Source: Alkalihalobacillus sp. TS-13
GTDB taxonomy: Bacteria; Bacillota; Bacilli; Bacillales; Fictibacillaceae
Direction of reading: 5' to 3'
Assembly (NCBI RefSeq): GCF_019720915.1
Contig: NZ_JAHKSI010000001.1
Location: 2,914,001 to 2,978,000 of the forward strand
Length of the DNA: 64,000 nucleotides
Every line of letters begins with the position of its first letter. Positions within the stretch are counted from its first letter, which is position 1. Both the position numbers and the translations under genes were made by a program. The notes beneath the pieces were generated by a model, which was given only the letters and a program-made list of their open reading frames with translations, searched no databases and was not told the DNA's origin. Below are positions 18,281-26,283 of the stretch, piece after piece.

Positions 18281-19321
18281 TTAATTTGAATTTTTTAGAA
18301 CACTTGTAGAATCAAGTTTCAAATAATCGTAGATACTCTGGGAAACCGGGATTCCCTCGTTGGATCTTACTTCTTCTTTCAATTGTTCTGGCTCACCTGG
18401 AACCATTACAGCCGAAAATCCTTCAGCAGGCTTAACCTCGTGCAGTTCATTGATCATCTGATCGATATTCGATAGGAATTGTTCCTTATCTATAAAAAGG
18501 CCTGGATCAATCGTTATGATGACATGAGCTAGGCGACGGTTTTTTCCATAGTCCCCATACATGGTGGTGATATTCGGCCCAAAAGCTGAACCCGTCAATA
18601 TGCCTGTCATTACATCGACTGTCAACGCAAGTCCATACCCTTTCGGACCTCCCACTGGTAACAAGTGTTTGACAAGATTCGGGTCAGTGACCTGCTTCCC
18701 ATTGTCATCGACTCCCCAGTTATCCGGAATTGATGTTCCTTGTTCCCTGGCATGGAGAATCTTTCCTAGGGCGACATTGCTCGTAGCCATATCGAGAATG
18801 ATCGGTTTTTGTTCTTTAGCAGGGAAACCATAAGCAATCGGGTTCGTCCCGAAATAAGGTTCCGAACCACCGAAAGGGACTACGGCGCTGTCTGTTTGTG
18901 TCATGATCATGCTGATCGTCTCTTCTGCTGCCGCTTGCTCGGCAAAATATGATAAAGCGCCGCAATGACTGCTGTTCACGATTCCGACAATACCGATGCC
19001 ATTTTCCTTGGACAATTCAATCGCATGGTCCATCGCTTCTTTTACGACCACATGGCCCATTCCGTTATCCCCGTTAAATAAAGCAGCCGACATCCCTTTC
19101 TGTTCAATGGTAAACGCTGGCATAGGGTTCATCCCACCTTCGTTCAATCTTTTGACATAATGTTCAGTACGCAAGACGCCATGGGAGTGGATCCCTCTTA
19201 AATCGGCATGAACCAGGACATCTGCTACTACCCTCGCATGTTCTTCAATCACATCAGCTGCGGTGAGTTTTTGAACAACAAGGTCCTTCAATTCTCCTTT
19301 TTGTACAATGACTTCAGGCAT
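18281..19321 (-). CDS. Ldh2/MDH2-type NAD(P)-dependent dehydrogenase (YjmC-like)
   Basis: Start ATG 19321 (MPEVIVQKGE...) has GAGAGGA eight bases upstream. The 346-aa protein shows the malate/L-lactate/ureidoglycolate dehydrogenase type 2 features: DLRGIHSHGVLR with the catalytic histidine (H45-H47), FGTNPIAYGFP and GGPKGYGLAL. This is not the Rossmann LDH family. Homologues (YjmC) occur in Bacillus hexuronate loci. The substrate is probably a 2-hydroxy or 2-keto sugar acid. Confidence 0.88.
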   Translation of the reverse strand: MPEVIVQKGELKDLVVQKLTAADVIEEHARVVADVLVHADLRGIHSHGVLRTEHYVKRLNEGGMNPMPAFTIEQKGMSAALFNGDNGMGHVVVKEAMDHAIELSKENGIGIVGIVNSSHCGALSYFAEQAAAEETISMIMTQTDSAVVPFGGSEPYFGTNPIAYGFPAKEQKPIILDMATSNVALGKILHAREQGTSIPDNWGVDDNGKQVTDPNLVKHLLPVGGPKGYGLALTVDVMTGILTGSAFGPNITTMYGDYGKNRRLAHVIITIDPGLFIDKEQFLSNIDQMINELHEVKPAEGFSAVMVPGEPEQLKEEVRSNEGIPVSQSIYDYLKLDSTSVLKNSN

Positions 19322-19476
19322 AAGACCATTCCTCTCACTCAAGGTTTACATGCTGTTGATTCATCACTTCATGTAAATTTCCTGTTTCCTCGGTCAGTGC
19401 GATTACGATTGCATCAAGCAATATCGGTGCATCTGTGCTTCGTCAACCGGTCGAGGGCAATTGGATCATCGGACCT
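19322..19476 (-). other. Gap with possible coding remnant
   Basis: On the minus strand a frame just after the KDG kinase stop reads DAPILLDAIVIALTEETG and on to a TGA next to the Ldh2 ribosome site. It has protein-like composition but no start and a stop upstream, so it may be the tail of a lost gene. No family was recognised. Confidence 0.25.
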
Positions 19477-20427
19477 TCATCTTTCAATGAATCTCTCCCC
19501 TTCTAATTTCATCAGGACATCTTCCAAATATGGCAAGCCCTCATTATCCCCCTTCACACTGACGACCATTGAACCGATGATGTTTGCAAACTTCAGGGTC
19601 TTTGGCAGTTCCCAGTCATTCAAGAGACCATAAAGCACACCTGCGTCAAATCCATCCCCTGCCCCAACCGTATCAACTACTTTTGGAACGAATTGAGGCG
19701 GTTCTTCTATAAGACCGTTTTGCGTCCAAACAGCCGATCCTTTTTCACCAAGCTTCAAGAACAAATGTGAAAGGCTGTATTGTTTGGCATGTTCGATCAT
19801 TTCTGGAATATGATCTGTTCCGAAGAGGATTTCTGCTTCTTCTATACCTGTCAAAAGATAATCGACATCCGGTAACCATTGAAGCAATGTTTTGCGGGCT
19901 TCCTCTTTACTCCAAAGCTTCAGTCTGATGTTCGGATCCATCGATATTTTTAGGTCATATTTTTTTGCCAGTTCCACAGCACGATCGATAACCGCCCTGT
20001 TCTGATCATGTACTGCCGGGAAAACTCCAGTTATATGAAGCAGTTTCGCTTTCTTAAAATAAGATTCATCTAATGATTCCGGTTTCAAAGTAAGTGTCGG
20101 CGACTGCTGGCGATAATAGAATGTTTTACCTGAACCATCTTCGAGAATTTCCTTAAAGTTCAACGAGGTCGGATACCCTTCCATCAAATGGACTTTCGAC
20201 ACATCAATCCCTTCGCCTCTGGTAAAATTGTAAATATATCTGCCAAATTCATCTTTCCCCAATCGACTGATCCAGCCTGTCTTTAAACCAAGCCTTGCAC
20301 AACCGATAGCGACATTCAGCTCTGCGCCTCCGACTTTTCGTTTATAGGTATCAACGAATCGAAGCGGGCCTGTCGTGGAAGGATCCATCGTTATCATGGC
20401 ATCTCCGATGGTAATCACATCAATCAT
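19477..20427 (-). CDS. kdgK: 2-keto-3-deoxygluconate kinase (PfkB family)
   Basis: Start ATG 20427 follows AAAGGAGG by eight bases; the earlier GTG at 20436 is part of that site. The 316-aa protein has the PfkB signatures GGAELNVAIGCARLG near 33 and DTVGAGDGFDAG with the catalytic aspartate near 255. KdgK phosphorylates KDG, made by UxuA, to KDPG for the aldolase. The gene overlaps the end of the LacI regulator gene by eight bases. Confidence 0.92.
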   Translation of the reverse strand: MIDVITIGDAMITMDPSTTGPLRFVDTYKRKVGGAELNVAIGCARLGLKTGWISRLGKDEFGRYIYNFTRGEGIDVSKVHLMEGYPTSLNFKEILEDGSGKTFYYRQQSPTLTLKPESLDESYFKKAKLLHITGVFPAVHDQNRAVIDRAVELAKKYDLKISMDPNIRLKLWSKEEARKTLLQWLPDVDYLLTGIEEAEILFGTDHIPEMIEHAKQYSLSHLFLKLGEKGSAVWTQNGLIEEPPQFVPKVVDTVGAGDGFDAGVLYGLLNDWELPKTLKFANIIGSMVVSVKGDNEGLPYLEDVLMKLEGERFIER

Positions 20428-21451
20428 ATGAAGCACCTCCTTTCCTAACTGATTTCCTAACGATCAATACCGGATTAAAACGGTATACATCTGGTTCCGA
20501 CTCTTTATGTTTCTTCACTTTGTTTAATAATAAATTTGCTGCTTTCGTTCCCATTTCAAATGTTGGTTGTGCAACCGTAGTCAAGGTTGGGGAATGAATG
20601 GGCGCAAATGATACTTCATCGATCGTCACCAATCCGACATCCCTTCCAATCTGAAGCTCATTTTCAGTGACAAATTTCAAAAACTCCATCAAGGTCAGGT
20701 CGTTTCCAGTGATAATGGCTTGTGGAGGTTCCTCTAGTGAAAAAAGTTCGTCAAGCCCCTGTTGCAATTCTTGGATTTCCATTCCACGGATGTATTCCTC
20801 TCGAACGGGTAGACTGTGAACTTCTAGAGCTTTACGGTACCCTTGTATCCTCTCTATTCGAGGTGTCACGTTCTCTATCAATGATGACGTAATGATTGCA
20901 ATACGCTCATATCCACCTTCTACGAGATGATCAATGGCTAATCGGGAAGCTTTTTCATTGTCCAGCAAAACTGTATCCATCGTTAAACCATCGACTAGGC
21001 GGTCCATAAATACAATCGGAAAATTTGCATCGATGAGACGTTGATAAATTTCCGAATTTCCACTTGTCGGAAATACGATTAAGCCATCGACTTGCTTTGC
21101 AAGGAGGGTTTCAATGTACTTTTTTTCTTTCTGTGGGTCATCATCTGCATTACACACAATCGTTGAGACCCCTTCATCACTGCAGACATCCTCAATGGCG
21201 CGGATCACTTGTGTCGAAAAGTTGTGTAGGATGTTTGCCACAATAACACCGATAGTTGACGTATTCTTTTTCTTCAAACTCCTCGCGACCACATTCGGTT
21301 GATAATTCAATTCCGAAATCGCTTTCTTAATTCTTGAACGTGTTTCCTCACCCATGTAATCAAATCGTTCATTCAGATATTGGGAGACCGTACTTTTAGA
21401 AACACCAGCTCGTTTGGCGACATCGCCTATCGTAACTTTATTGATTGGCAT
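20420..21451 (-). CDS. LacI family regulator of the hexuronate operon (KdgR-like)
   Basis: A LacI-type helix-turn-helix is at the N-terminus (TIGDVAKRAGVSKSTVSQYL), followed by a hinge and a periplasmic-binding-protein-like effector domain (STIGVIVANILHNF to the end). Start ATG 21451 fits family N-termini; ATG 21463 is four codons upstream and sits too close to the AGGGA site. The gene heads the operon, and two overlapping LacI-type operators lie upstream. By analogy with Bacillus KdgR the inducer would be KDG or a uronate intermediate. Confidence 0.9.
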   Translation of the reverse strand: MPINKVTIGDVAKRAGVSKSTVSQYLNERFDYMGEETRSRIKKAISELNYQPNVVARSLKKKNTSTIGVIVANILHNFSTQVIRAIEDVCSDEGVSTIVCNADDDPQKEKKYIETLLAKQVDGLIVFPTSGNSEIYQRLIDANFPIVFMDRLVDGLTMDTVLLDNEKASRLAIDHLVEGGYERIAIITSSLIENVTPRIERIQGYRKALEVHSLPVREEYIRGMEIQELQQGLDELFSLEEPPQAIITGNDLTLMEFLKFVTENELQIGRDVGLVTIDEVSFAPIHSPTLTTVAQPTFEMGTKAANLLLNKVKKHKESEPDVYRFNPVLIVRKSVRKGGASYD

Positions 21452-21481
21452 AATTATCTTCATTCCCTAAAGTTCATTTCT

Positions 21482-21510
21482 ACTAAATCGGTTTAGTAAA
21501 TCGGTTTAGT
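21482..21510. promoter_or_regulatory. Tandem LacI-type operators
   Basis: ACTAAATCGGTTTAGT (21482-21497) is an inverted repeat around a central CG, as in LacI-family operators. A second, nearly identical copy (AGTAAATCGGTTTAGT, 21495-21510) is offset by 13 bp and shares bases with the first. They lie 31-59 bp upstream of the LacI start, so autoregulation of the hexuronate operon is expected. Confidence 0.75.
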
Positions 21511-21527
21511 GAAAAGTATAAAACAAA

Positions 21528-21542
21528 TGTAAGCGCTTTTCA
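21528..21542. promoter_or_regulatory. cre-like site
   Basis: TGTAAGCGCTTTTCA keeps the AAGCGCTT core of CcpA sites but is one base longer than the consensus. It is placed upstream of the LacI operators, fitting carbon catabolite repression of the operon. Confidence 0.5.
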
Positions 21543-21585
21543 ATAGAAATTTCAGAATTTTTTAGGATTTTTTTAACCTAAACAA

Positions 21586-21615
21586 AAACACCCTCGAATC
21601 ATCGAGAGTGTTTTA
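21586..21615. terminator. Hairpin terminator (bidirectional)
   Basis: ACACCCTCGA and TCGAGAGTGT pair around ATCA, with TTTT on both sides. The sequence resembles the terminator after the intact Fe-ADH gene (8734-8765), which supports the idea that this spot is a decayed copy of that gene's end. Confidence 0.7.
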
Positions 21616-21690
21616 CTTTTTAACTGGAAATCATAGAATACGTTGTACAGTTCTTCTAGTTCTAACCAGGTAGGGTGGTATTTTTGACCG
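21612..21690 (-). pseudogene. Remnant of an iron alcohol dehydrogenase C-terminus
   Basis: The minus-strand frame reads HPTWLELEELYNVFYDFQLK, which aligns with VPTQDELEQLYQTCFEYQFK at the end of the Fe-ADH at 8768-9961 (PT, LE-LY, F, Q, K conserved at the same spacing). At the DNA level the two stretches align almost without gaps. No catalytic part remains. A similar terminator hairpin follows both. Confidence 0.5.
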
Positions 21691-21755
21691 GTCTTCCGCT
21701 TTGATTGCACCGGCTTCCATGAACTTGTAACACTTAATGATTGAAACAAAATGAT

Positions 21756-21785
21756 GAACCCCTTCTTTTTAATCAGAGGGGGTTC
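21756..21785 (-). terminator. Hairpin after the AXE1-type gene
   Basis: GAACCCCT and AGGGGGTTC pair around a 13-base loop, 28 bases after the hydrolase stop. The T-run is better on the plus strand (CTATTTTTT), so its direction is uncertain. Confidence 0.5.
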
Positions 21786-21812
21786 CTATTTTTTCAATTT
21801 ATCTTACTTCCC

Positions 21813-22763
21813 CTATAGATTCATATTCACATAAGAGATTGTTTTTTCAATATGGGAAGATGTTCCGGGTGCATCGTGTCCTGAAAAAGGATATATTTCC
21901 ATGCTTTTTTCAGATGTAATGTGATTATATACGCCAAAGATTGGCTTCGGGGGACAAATGAGGTCTTTAAATGCAACTGAAACTCTTATTTTACTTTTAA
22001 TGTTCGAGGCATGATTAAGAATATCGAAGTAGCTCAGATTAGTGAGAATTTTCTCCGTATATTCTGGATGAACTTTCAAGAATTTTTCTATTTCAACAAG
22101 TGATCCTTCCATTTTTTGCTTTATTGTCAGTTCAATATCACACATATTGGGTACATCTGCTACCACAAGAGCCGGCCGCGGATCCAATGCTGCCACCGCC
22201 ATCGCTATTCCTCCTCCTAAACTTGAACCCATTAGACATACAGCGTTTGGATCGATTTCATCTTGCGTCATGATAAAATCAACTGCACGTTTACAGTCCA
22301 GCCAAACTTTATAGTAATAGTATTCTTCTTTCACCAATAAGCCTTGAGTAGCCCAGCTCCCCGTATTACCGAATGAGTATGTACTATCATCGCCTGTTTC
22401 TCCCATTCCGCGGCAATCGACTGCAAATATTGCATATCCTTGGATTAGCCAGGTCATATATTGAGAAATTGCCCCTTTGTTACCTCCGTAACCATGATAA
22501 AAAATTATACATTTTAATTTTTCCTTGGTATCAACTGGTTTAATATAATAAGCACTTATAGGTGTTTCATATGCTCCTTGATAGGTGACACGCTCTACCT
22601 GGACTTGCTTTATTGGATAGAGAATTTTTTCTACATGTGGATTTAATGGAATTGTTTTAGATTCGGAAAGCGCATTTTCCCAAAAGCTATTGAACTCTTC
22701 TCTTCTTGTCAATTCAGGATGATAACTTTCATATTCTTTTATAAGTGCATCTATTTCCCTCAT
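21813..22763 (-). CDS. Acetyl-xylan esterase (AXE1) family hydrolase
   Basis: Start ATG 22763 (MREIDALIKEYES...) has AAAGGGTG upstream; the frame to 22814 lacks a site. The 316-aa alpha/beta hydrolase has the nucleophile motif GSSLGGG (Ser181), a candidate Asp in VAFKDLICPP and His in FSGHDAPG, with an oxyanion FYHGYGG near 88. AXE1/cephalosporin-C deacetylase enzymes remove acetyl groups from xylo-oligosaccharides and similar esters. No signal peptide, so it is cytoplasmic. It stands alone beside the hexuronate operon. Confidence 0.85.
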   Translation of the reverse strand: MREIDALIKEYESYHPELTRREEFNSFWENALSESKTIPLNPHVEKILYPIKQVQVERVTYQGAYETPISAYYIKPVDTKEKLKCIIFYHGYGGNKGAISQYMTWLIQGYAIFAVDCRGMGETGDDSTYSFGNTGSWATQGLLVKEEYYYYKVWLDCKRAVDFIMTQDEIDPNAVCLMGSSLGGGIAMAVAALDPRPALVVADVPNMCDIELTIKQKMEGSLVEIEKFLKVHPEYTEKILTNLSYFDILNHASNIKSKIRVSVAFKDLICPPKPIFGVYNHITSEKSMEIYPFSGHDAPGTSSHIEKTISYVNMNL

Positions 22764-22864
22764 ATTTTCACCCTTTCTTAACCCATCTGCTATGTAATGT
22801 TTTAAAATTAGCAACCTCGATTTTATTTGTCAAAGTAGTATAACAAGGGTTTAACAAATAACAC

Positions 22865-22973
22865 TGTACCAGGCACCAAAAAGAAACCCTTGCGCCCCAA
22901 GGGATCCCAAACGGTGCCAGGCACTAAAAAGAAACCCAAGCGCCGCAAGGGTTTCAAAATGGTGCCTGGCACC
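22865..22973. repeat. 48-bp-period GGTGCCTGGCACC array, locus B
   Basis: Three palindromes start at 22865 (degenerate), 22913 and 22961, exactly 48 bp apart, with CCTTG/CAAGG inverted repeats in the spacers. It lies just after the RidA gene. Confidence 0.88.
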
Positions 22974-22977
22974 GTTA

Positions 22978-23445
22978 TCACTTTAAGGCTACTAGTAAGT
23001 CGGTTTCTACTGCTGCGTTTCCTGGGAGTGAGCATACGCCGACTGCGCATCTGGCGTGCTTTCCGTTTTCACCAAACACTTGCATTAAGAGTTCAGATGA
23101 GCCGTTAATCACTCCGGGTACTTCTGCAAAACCTTTTTCACAGTTCACATACCCTGTAACTTTCACGATTCGATCGACAAGTTTGAAGCATCCGACAACT
23201 TCCTTTATGATCGCTAGATGGTTTAAGGTCGTGATTTTTGCTGCTTCATATCCCTCTTCTATGGATAAGTCCGCTCCTACCTGACCTTTGTAAGGAAGCT
23301 CTCCATTCCATTTACAAGTCACCCCGCTGATGAATAGAAACTGGCCGCTTCTTACGGATCCGAGGTAATGTCCGGAAGGTTTCGGTGCATCAGGTAACTC
23401 TAACCCAAGAGATCGAAGCTGTTCGTCCACTTTTTCACAATTCAT
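22978..23445 (-). CDS. RidA/YjgF family protein
   Basis: The 155-aa protein begins after GGGAAGC and has RidA-fold features: GQFLFISGVT, DLSIEEGYEAAKITTLNHLAIIKEVVG and the arginine in HARCAVGVCSLPGNAAVE. RidA-type proteins hydrolyse enamine/imine intermediates or act as deaminases in catabolic clusters. It is the last gene of a unit with the CxxH/CxxC protein and a ferredoxin, whose promoter has two copies of the GTATAC operator. Confidence 0.85.
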   Translation of the reverse strand: MNCEKVDEQLRSLGLELPDAPKPSGHYLGSVRSGQFLFISGVTCKWNGELPYKGQVGADLSIEEGYEAAKITTLNHLAIIKEVVGCFKLVDRIVKVTGYVNCEKGFAEVPGVINGSSELLMQVFGENGKHARCAVGVCSLPGNAAVETDLLVALK

Positions 23446-23476
23446 TTTAAGCTTCCCTTTCTGTTATTTATTCGTG

Positions 23477-23683
23477 TCAAGAGGTCCCAGTCATCAAGCG
23501 CTCCTCATCCTGCTCTCCAAGCTGTTTCCTAAGCTTGAATTTACACGTAGTATGGGTGTAGTACAATTTCAGGCTTGCGTTTCGATGACATAGCAGACAT
23601 TTGGCTCCGGCTGGTGCTTTACGAATATGAGGAACATCTAACAGCGTGATCGCTTTTTTGAAGTGATGTTTACAGACCCACAT
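23477..23683 (-). CDS. Small CxxH/CxxC zinc-ribbon-like protein (68 aa)
   Basis: Start ATG 23683 follows GAGGTGGG; an upstream in-frame ATG (23743) has no site. The product has CKHH near the start and CLLC at about 30, then HTTCKFKLRK. The C-x2-H / C-x2-C layout and length resemble the short CxxH/CxxC protein family of Bacillales, suggesting a small metal-binding adaptor. It lies between a ferredoxin and a RidA gene. Function unknown. Confidence 0.65.
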   Translation of the reverse strand: MWVCKHHFKKAITLLDVPHIRKAPAGAKCLLCHRNASLKLYYTHTTCKFKLRKQLGEQDEERLMTGTS

Positions 23684-23751
23684 ATTTCCCACCTCGTTAC
23701 CTTCTTGTTTTTTGAAACGAAAGCCATTTTTAACTGAGTACATTTACTTGG

Positions 23752-24105
23752 TTATTTTCCAACCGAAACTTTTTCTTTTTTGATTTTATCGGGCTTTCTC
23801 TTTTTGACTGTTTTTGTAGTTTCTTCATCCCACGACACCGTAACATCACCATTTGTCACAAACGACTGGCATCCAAGACGGTAGCCTTTGTCCAGCCATT
23901 CATCACCTAACTTACGGCGTTCTTGGACTTTCACCTTATCAAGAAATTCTGCACCTTCTTCTATCTTACATACGCATGTCCCACAAATCCCACCGCCGCA
24001 TTTATTCGGGAGATCACCATCATATCTTAAAGACATCCTTAGAATATTCGAATTTTCCGGAACTTCAATCACTTTACCGCTCGTCAGATAATTAATATTC
24101 GGCAT
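23752..24105 (-). CDS. [2Fe-2S] ferredoxin 1
   Basis: The 117-aa protein has the plant-type cluster ligands C36-x4-C41-x2-C44 and C79 (NKCGGGICGTC, LGCQS). The C-terminal tail is rich in lysine. Such ferredoxins deliver single electrons to oxygenases. It heads a unit with the CxxH/CxxC and RidA genes. Operator sites lie 36 and 141 bp upstream of the start. A second, different ferredoxin of the same type is at 34051-34386, and both have the same operator, so both may feed the diiron oxidase. Confidence 0.9.
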   Translation of the reverse strand: MPNINYLTSGKVIEVPENSNILRMSLRYDGDLPNKCGGGICGTCVCKIEEGAEFLDKVKVQERRKLGDEWLDKGYRLGCQSFVTNGDVTVSWDEETTKTVKKRKPDKIKKEKVSVGK

Positions 24106-24137
24106 CGTTCAGTCCTCCCTGTAATCTTCTTGTTTTC

Positions 24138-24150
24138 TTGGTATACAATA
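24138..24150. promoter_or_regulatory. GTATAC operator site 1 (ferredoxin 1)
   Basis: TTGGTATACAATA, core at 24141-24146, 36 bp upstream of the ferredoxin 1 start. Partner site is exactly 105 bp away. Confidence 0.7.
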
Positions 24151-24242
24151 TACCATATTGAAAATATTCTGACAACTGAATTTTCGAAATATTTCACTTT
24201 TTATCCTGGTTTCTTGTAATTCTTTATCCTTATTTGCGGTTT

Positions 24243-24254
24243 GTTGTATACCAA
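24243..24254. promoter_or_regulatory. GTATAC operator site 2 (ferredoxin 1)
   Basis: GTTGTATACCAA, core at 24246-24251. The centre lies 105 bp from site 1, ten helical turns at 10.5 bp per turn. Confidence 0.65.
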
Positions 24255-24283
24255 GCGGACCGTTATGGATTTAAAAAAGCAAT

Positions 24284-24326
24284 AAAAAACGGCGTACCAA
24301 CATTGTTTTATGCTGGAACGTCGTTT
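24284..24326 (-). terminator. Terminator of the subtilisin gene
   Basis: On the minus strand AACGACGTTCCAGCAT pairs with ATGTTGGTACGCCGTT (three mismatches) around a six-base loop and is followed by TTTTTTATTG. Confidence 0.75.
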
Positions 24327-24364
24327 TCTTTTACCATATTGAATTTTCACTATTGAAGAGGCTG

Positions 24365-25852
24365 TTACTTTACTGCATTATACGCATTTACTACACCATG
24401 ACCAAAGGTCGGATCAAAACCTTTTTTACCTGCATCATCCGCTGCTTGTTGTAATTTTGTTTGTACTTGGCTTGGAGATGGTTTCTTTCCTGTTTCTTCA
24501 TATACTTTGGAGATATATGCAGCAGCTACACCAGCTACTTGTGGTGAAGCCATTGAGGTTCCACCCTTCCAGCCATAACCTTGCGTACCGAATTGCGCTT
24601 TTCCAGTTGGCGAATCCAAATAAGTCGGAACGGCACTCAATACTAACCATTTGTAATCCCCAGGTACACGAGTTCCATTATAGTCAGGGCCTAAATCCCC
24701 ACCTGGAGCAGATAGATTAATATTTCCGTTTCCATAGTTAGAGTAGAATGCAAGACGATCATCTGTACCAAATCCTCCGCCTAGAGCTGAAACAGTAATT
24801 ACACCAGGGATTTGAGCAGGTACTTTAAACCCAGCACCTTGAACATCATAAGCAGCTGTGGCTGGATTCGCATCCAATACATCATTATACCAATCAGCCA
24901 GCTTAGCCGGGTTGCTTAAATCCTGGCCGTCGTTACCTGCAGAAGCGACAACAGTTACATTTTTATTAGTAGCATATCGAATGGCACGGTTGTAAGCTAC
25001 CATATCTGCAGCGTCATTACCTAAACGGATTTTCTCGCCTGTAGCAGGGTCTGTGTAATACCATTGCCCAACTACTCTTGTACCACCTAAACTCATGTTG
25101 ATCACATCTACACCGTCATCCGCAGCAGCAATAATAGCATCTGTAATCCAAGCTTGCTGTGCCCCACCTGTTGCACCGAATACTCGGTAGGCACGGAGTC
25201 CAACATCAGGTGCTATCCCTTTAATACGACCATCTGCACCGATTGTTCCAGCAACGTGAGTACCATGGCTGTTGAAATCCTTTGCATCTGTTGTTCCAGG
25301 AACGAATGTTTTTGAACCATCAACAATATTATCCTTTAAATCAGGGTGATCAAAGTCAATACCAGTGTCGATGATACCGACGACCACATCTTTACTGCCA
25401 CTTGAAACGGCATGGCTCGCACCTTTATTCGTTACCCGTTCGATATCCCATTGCCAGCCAGCTTCCCAAATGCTTTCGTCAGCTGGAACAGGTTCTAATT
25501 CACTTTGCTCAATATCAGAAATAGTTACCTCAACTTCAGGTAAATCTAAAGATACTTCCAAAGAAGGAGCAAGGCTCGCAACATTTGTGTTTTTTACTAA
25601 TGATTTAATAAATGTAGTAGGGCTGGAAGTTTTAGCCTCAACAGTTCCAATCTTAGCTACCTCATATGATACTTCTCCCCCAGCCTTCTCAATGATTGAT
25701 TTGTAATTGGCAGGCAGGCTGTTTTCAGATTTAAAAACAACTAAAAATGCCTGCTTTGAGCTGGATGTTTCTTGCGGTGATGCAAATGCACTGAAACTAA
25801 ATGATGAAAAAGCAAGTAAAACACCTAAAACTAGTAATAATCCCCTTTTCAT
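24365..25852 (-). CDS. Secreted subtilisin-like serine protease (S8)
   Basis: Start ATG 25852 has AAAGGA eight bases upstream. The 495-aa preproprotein has a signal peptide (1-25, cleavage near AFA-SPQ), an I9-type propeptide (about 33-105) and a subtilase domain with the triad D162 (IIDTGID), H196 (SHGTHVAGT) and S433 (GGTSMASP), plus the oxyanion N307 (SAGNDG). It is an extracellular protease. It lies inside the GTATAC gene block but no such site is close to its own start, so it is probably regulated separately. Confidence 0.93.
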   Translation of the reverse strand: MKRGLLLVLGVLLAFSSFSFSAFASPQETSSSKQAFLVVFKSENSLPANYKSIIEKAGGEVSYEVAKIGTVEAKTSSPTTFIKSLVKNTNVASLAPSLEVSLDLPEVEVTISDIEQSELEPVPADESIWEAGWQWDIERVTNKGASHAVSSGSKDVVVGIIDTGIDFDHPDLKDNIVDGSKTFVPGTTDAKDFNSHGTHVAGTIGADGRIKGIAPDVGLRAYRVFGATGGAQQAWITDAIIAAADDGVDVINMSLGGTRVVGQWYYTDPATGEKIRLGNDAADMVAYNRAIRYATNKNVTVVASAGNDGQDLSNPAKLADWYNDVLDANPATAAYDVQGAGFKVPAQIPGVITVSALGGGFGTDDRLAFYSNYGNGNINLSAPGGDLGPDYNGTRVPGDYKWLVLSAVPTYLDSPTGKAQFGTQGYGWKGGTSMASPQVAGVAAAYISKVYEETGKKPSPSQVQTKLQQAADDAGKKGFDPTFGHGVVNAYNAVK

Positions 25853-26104
25853 ATACTTCATCCTTTCAAGTTTTGTTTTCTTGTTGCACGATATTTATTC
25901 AACTATTTTGAAAGGACTCCTTTTCGATGGATTTATCAAATTCCGACATTTAATGACATAATTTGGTTATTTAGAAATGGTGAATTTCCCGAAATTGCAA
26001 AAAATAATTAACACTTTGTTGAATCGTGATGAAAAGATAGGAAATAAGACTTAACGATTGATGGATCTACAAAAGATTTCGTTTCCACTTAAAATTGGAT
26101 CTTT

Positions 26105-26225
26105 GGTTGATTTTAAACGAAATTTACGACACTCCTGCGGGAAAAGCGAGCCAGGCGAGACCCCGCAGTGAGGAACGAATGAGGAGGCTTGCGGATCGCC
26201 CGCGGAAAGGGAGTGAATTTCGTAG
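26105..26225. repeat. Imperfect long palindromic repeat (Bacillaceae-type)
   Basis: A G+C-rich 120-bp stretch starting CACTCCTGCGGGAAAAGCGA and ending GCCCGCGGAAAGGGAGTG, flanked by matching arms (GAAATTTACGA / TGAATTTCGTA). It resembles a widespread intergenic repeat of Bacillaceae that I recall by sequence only. It contains no ORF of its own. Confidence 0.55.
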
Positions 26226-26243
26226 AAATCAACAATAAAAATA

Positions 26244-26272
26244 AAAAAGCCCGGTAATAAACCCGCGCTTTT
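26244..26272 (-). terminator. Terminator of the GntR gene
   Basis: On the minus strand AAAGCGCGGGT pairs with ACCGGGCTTT around TTATT, followed by TTTTATTTTT. Confidence 0.8.
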
Positions 26273-26283
26273 GATACATGTAC

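Larger units (their letters stand above)
21452..21811. other. Operator/terminator region left of the AXE1 gene
   Basis: This gap of about 360 bp holds the LacI operators (21482-21510), a cre-like site (21528-21542), a hairpin (21586-21615), a decayed Fe-ADH tail (21612-21690) and another hairpin (21756-21785). No intact gene is present. Confidence 0.6.
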
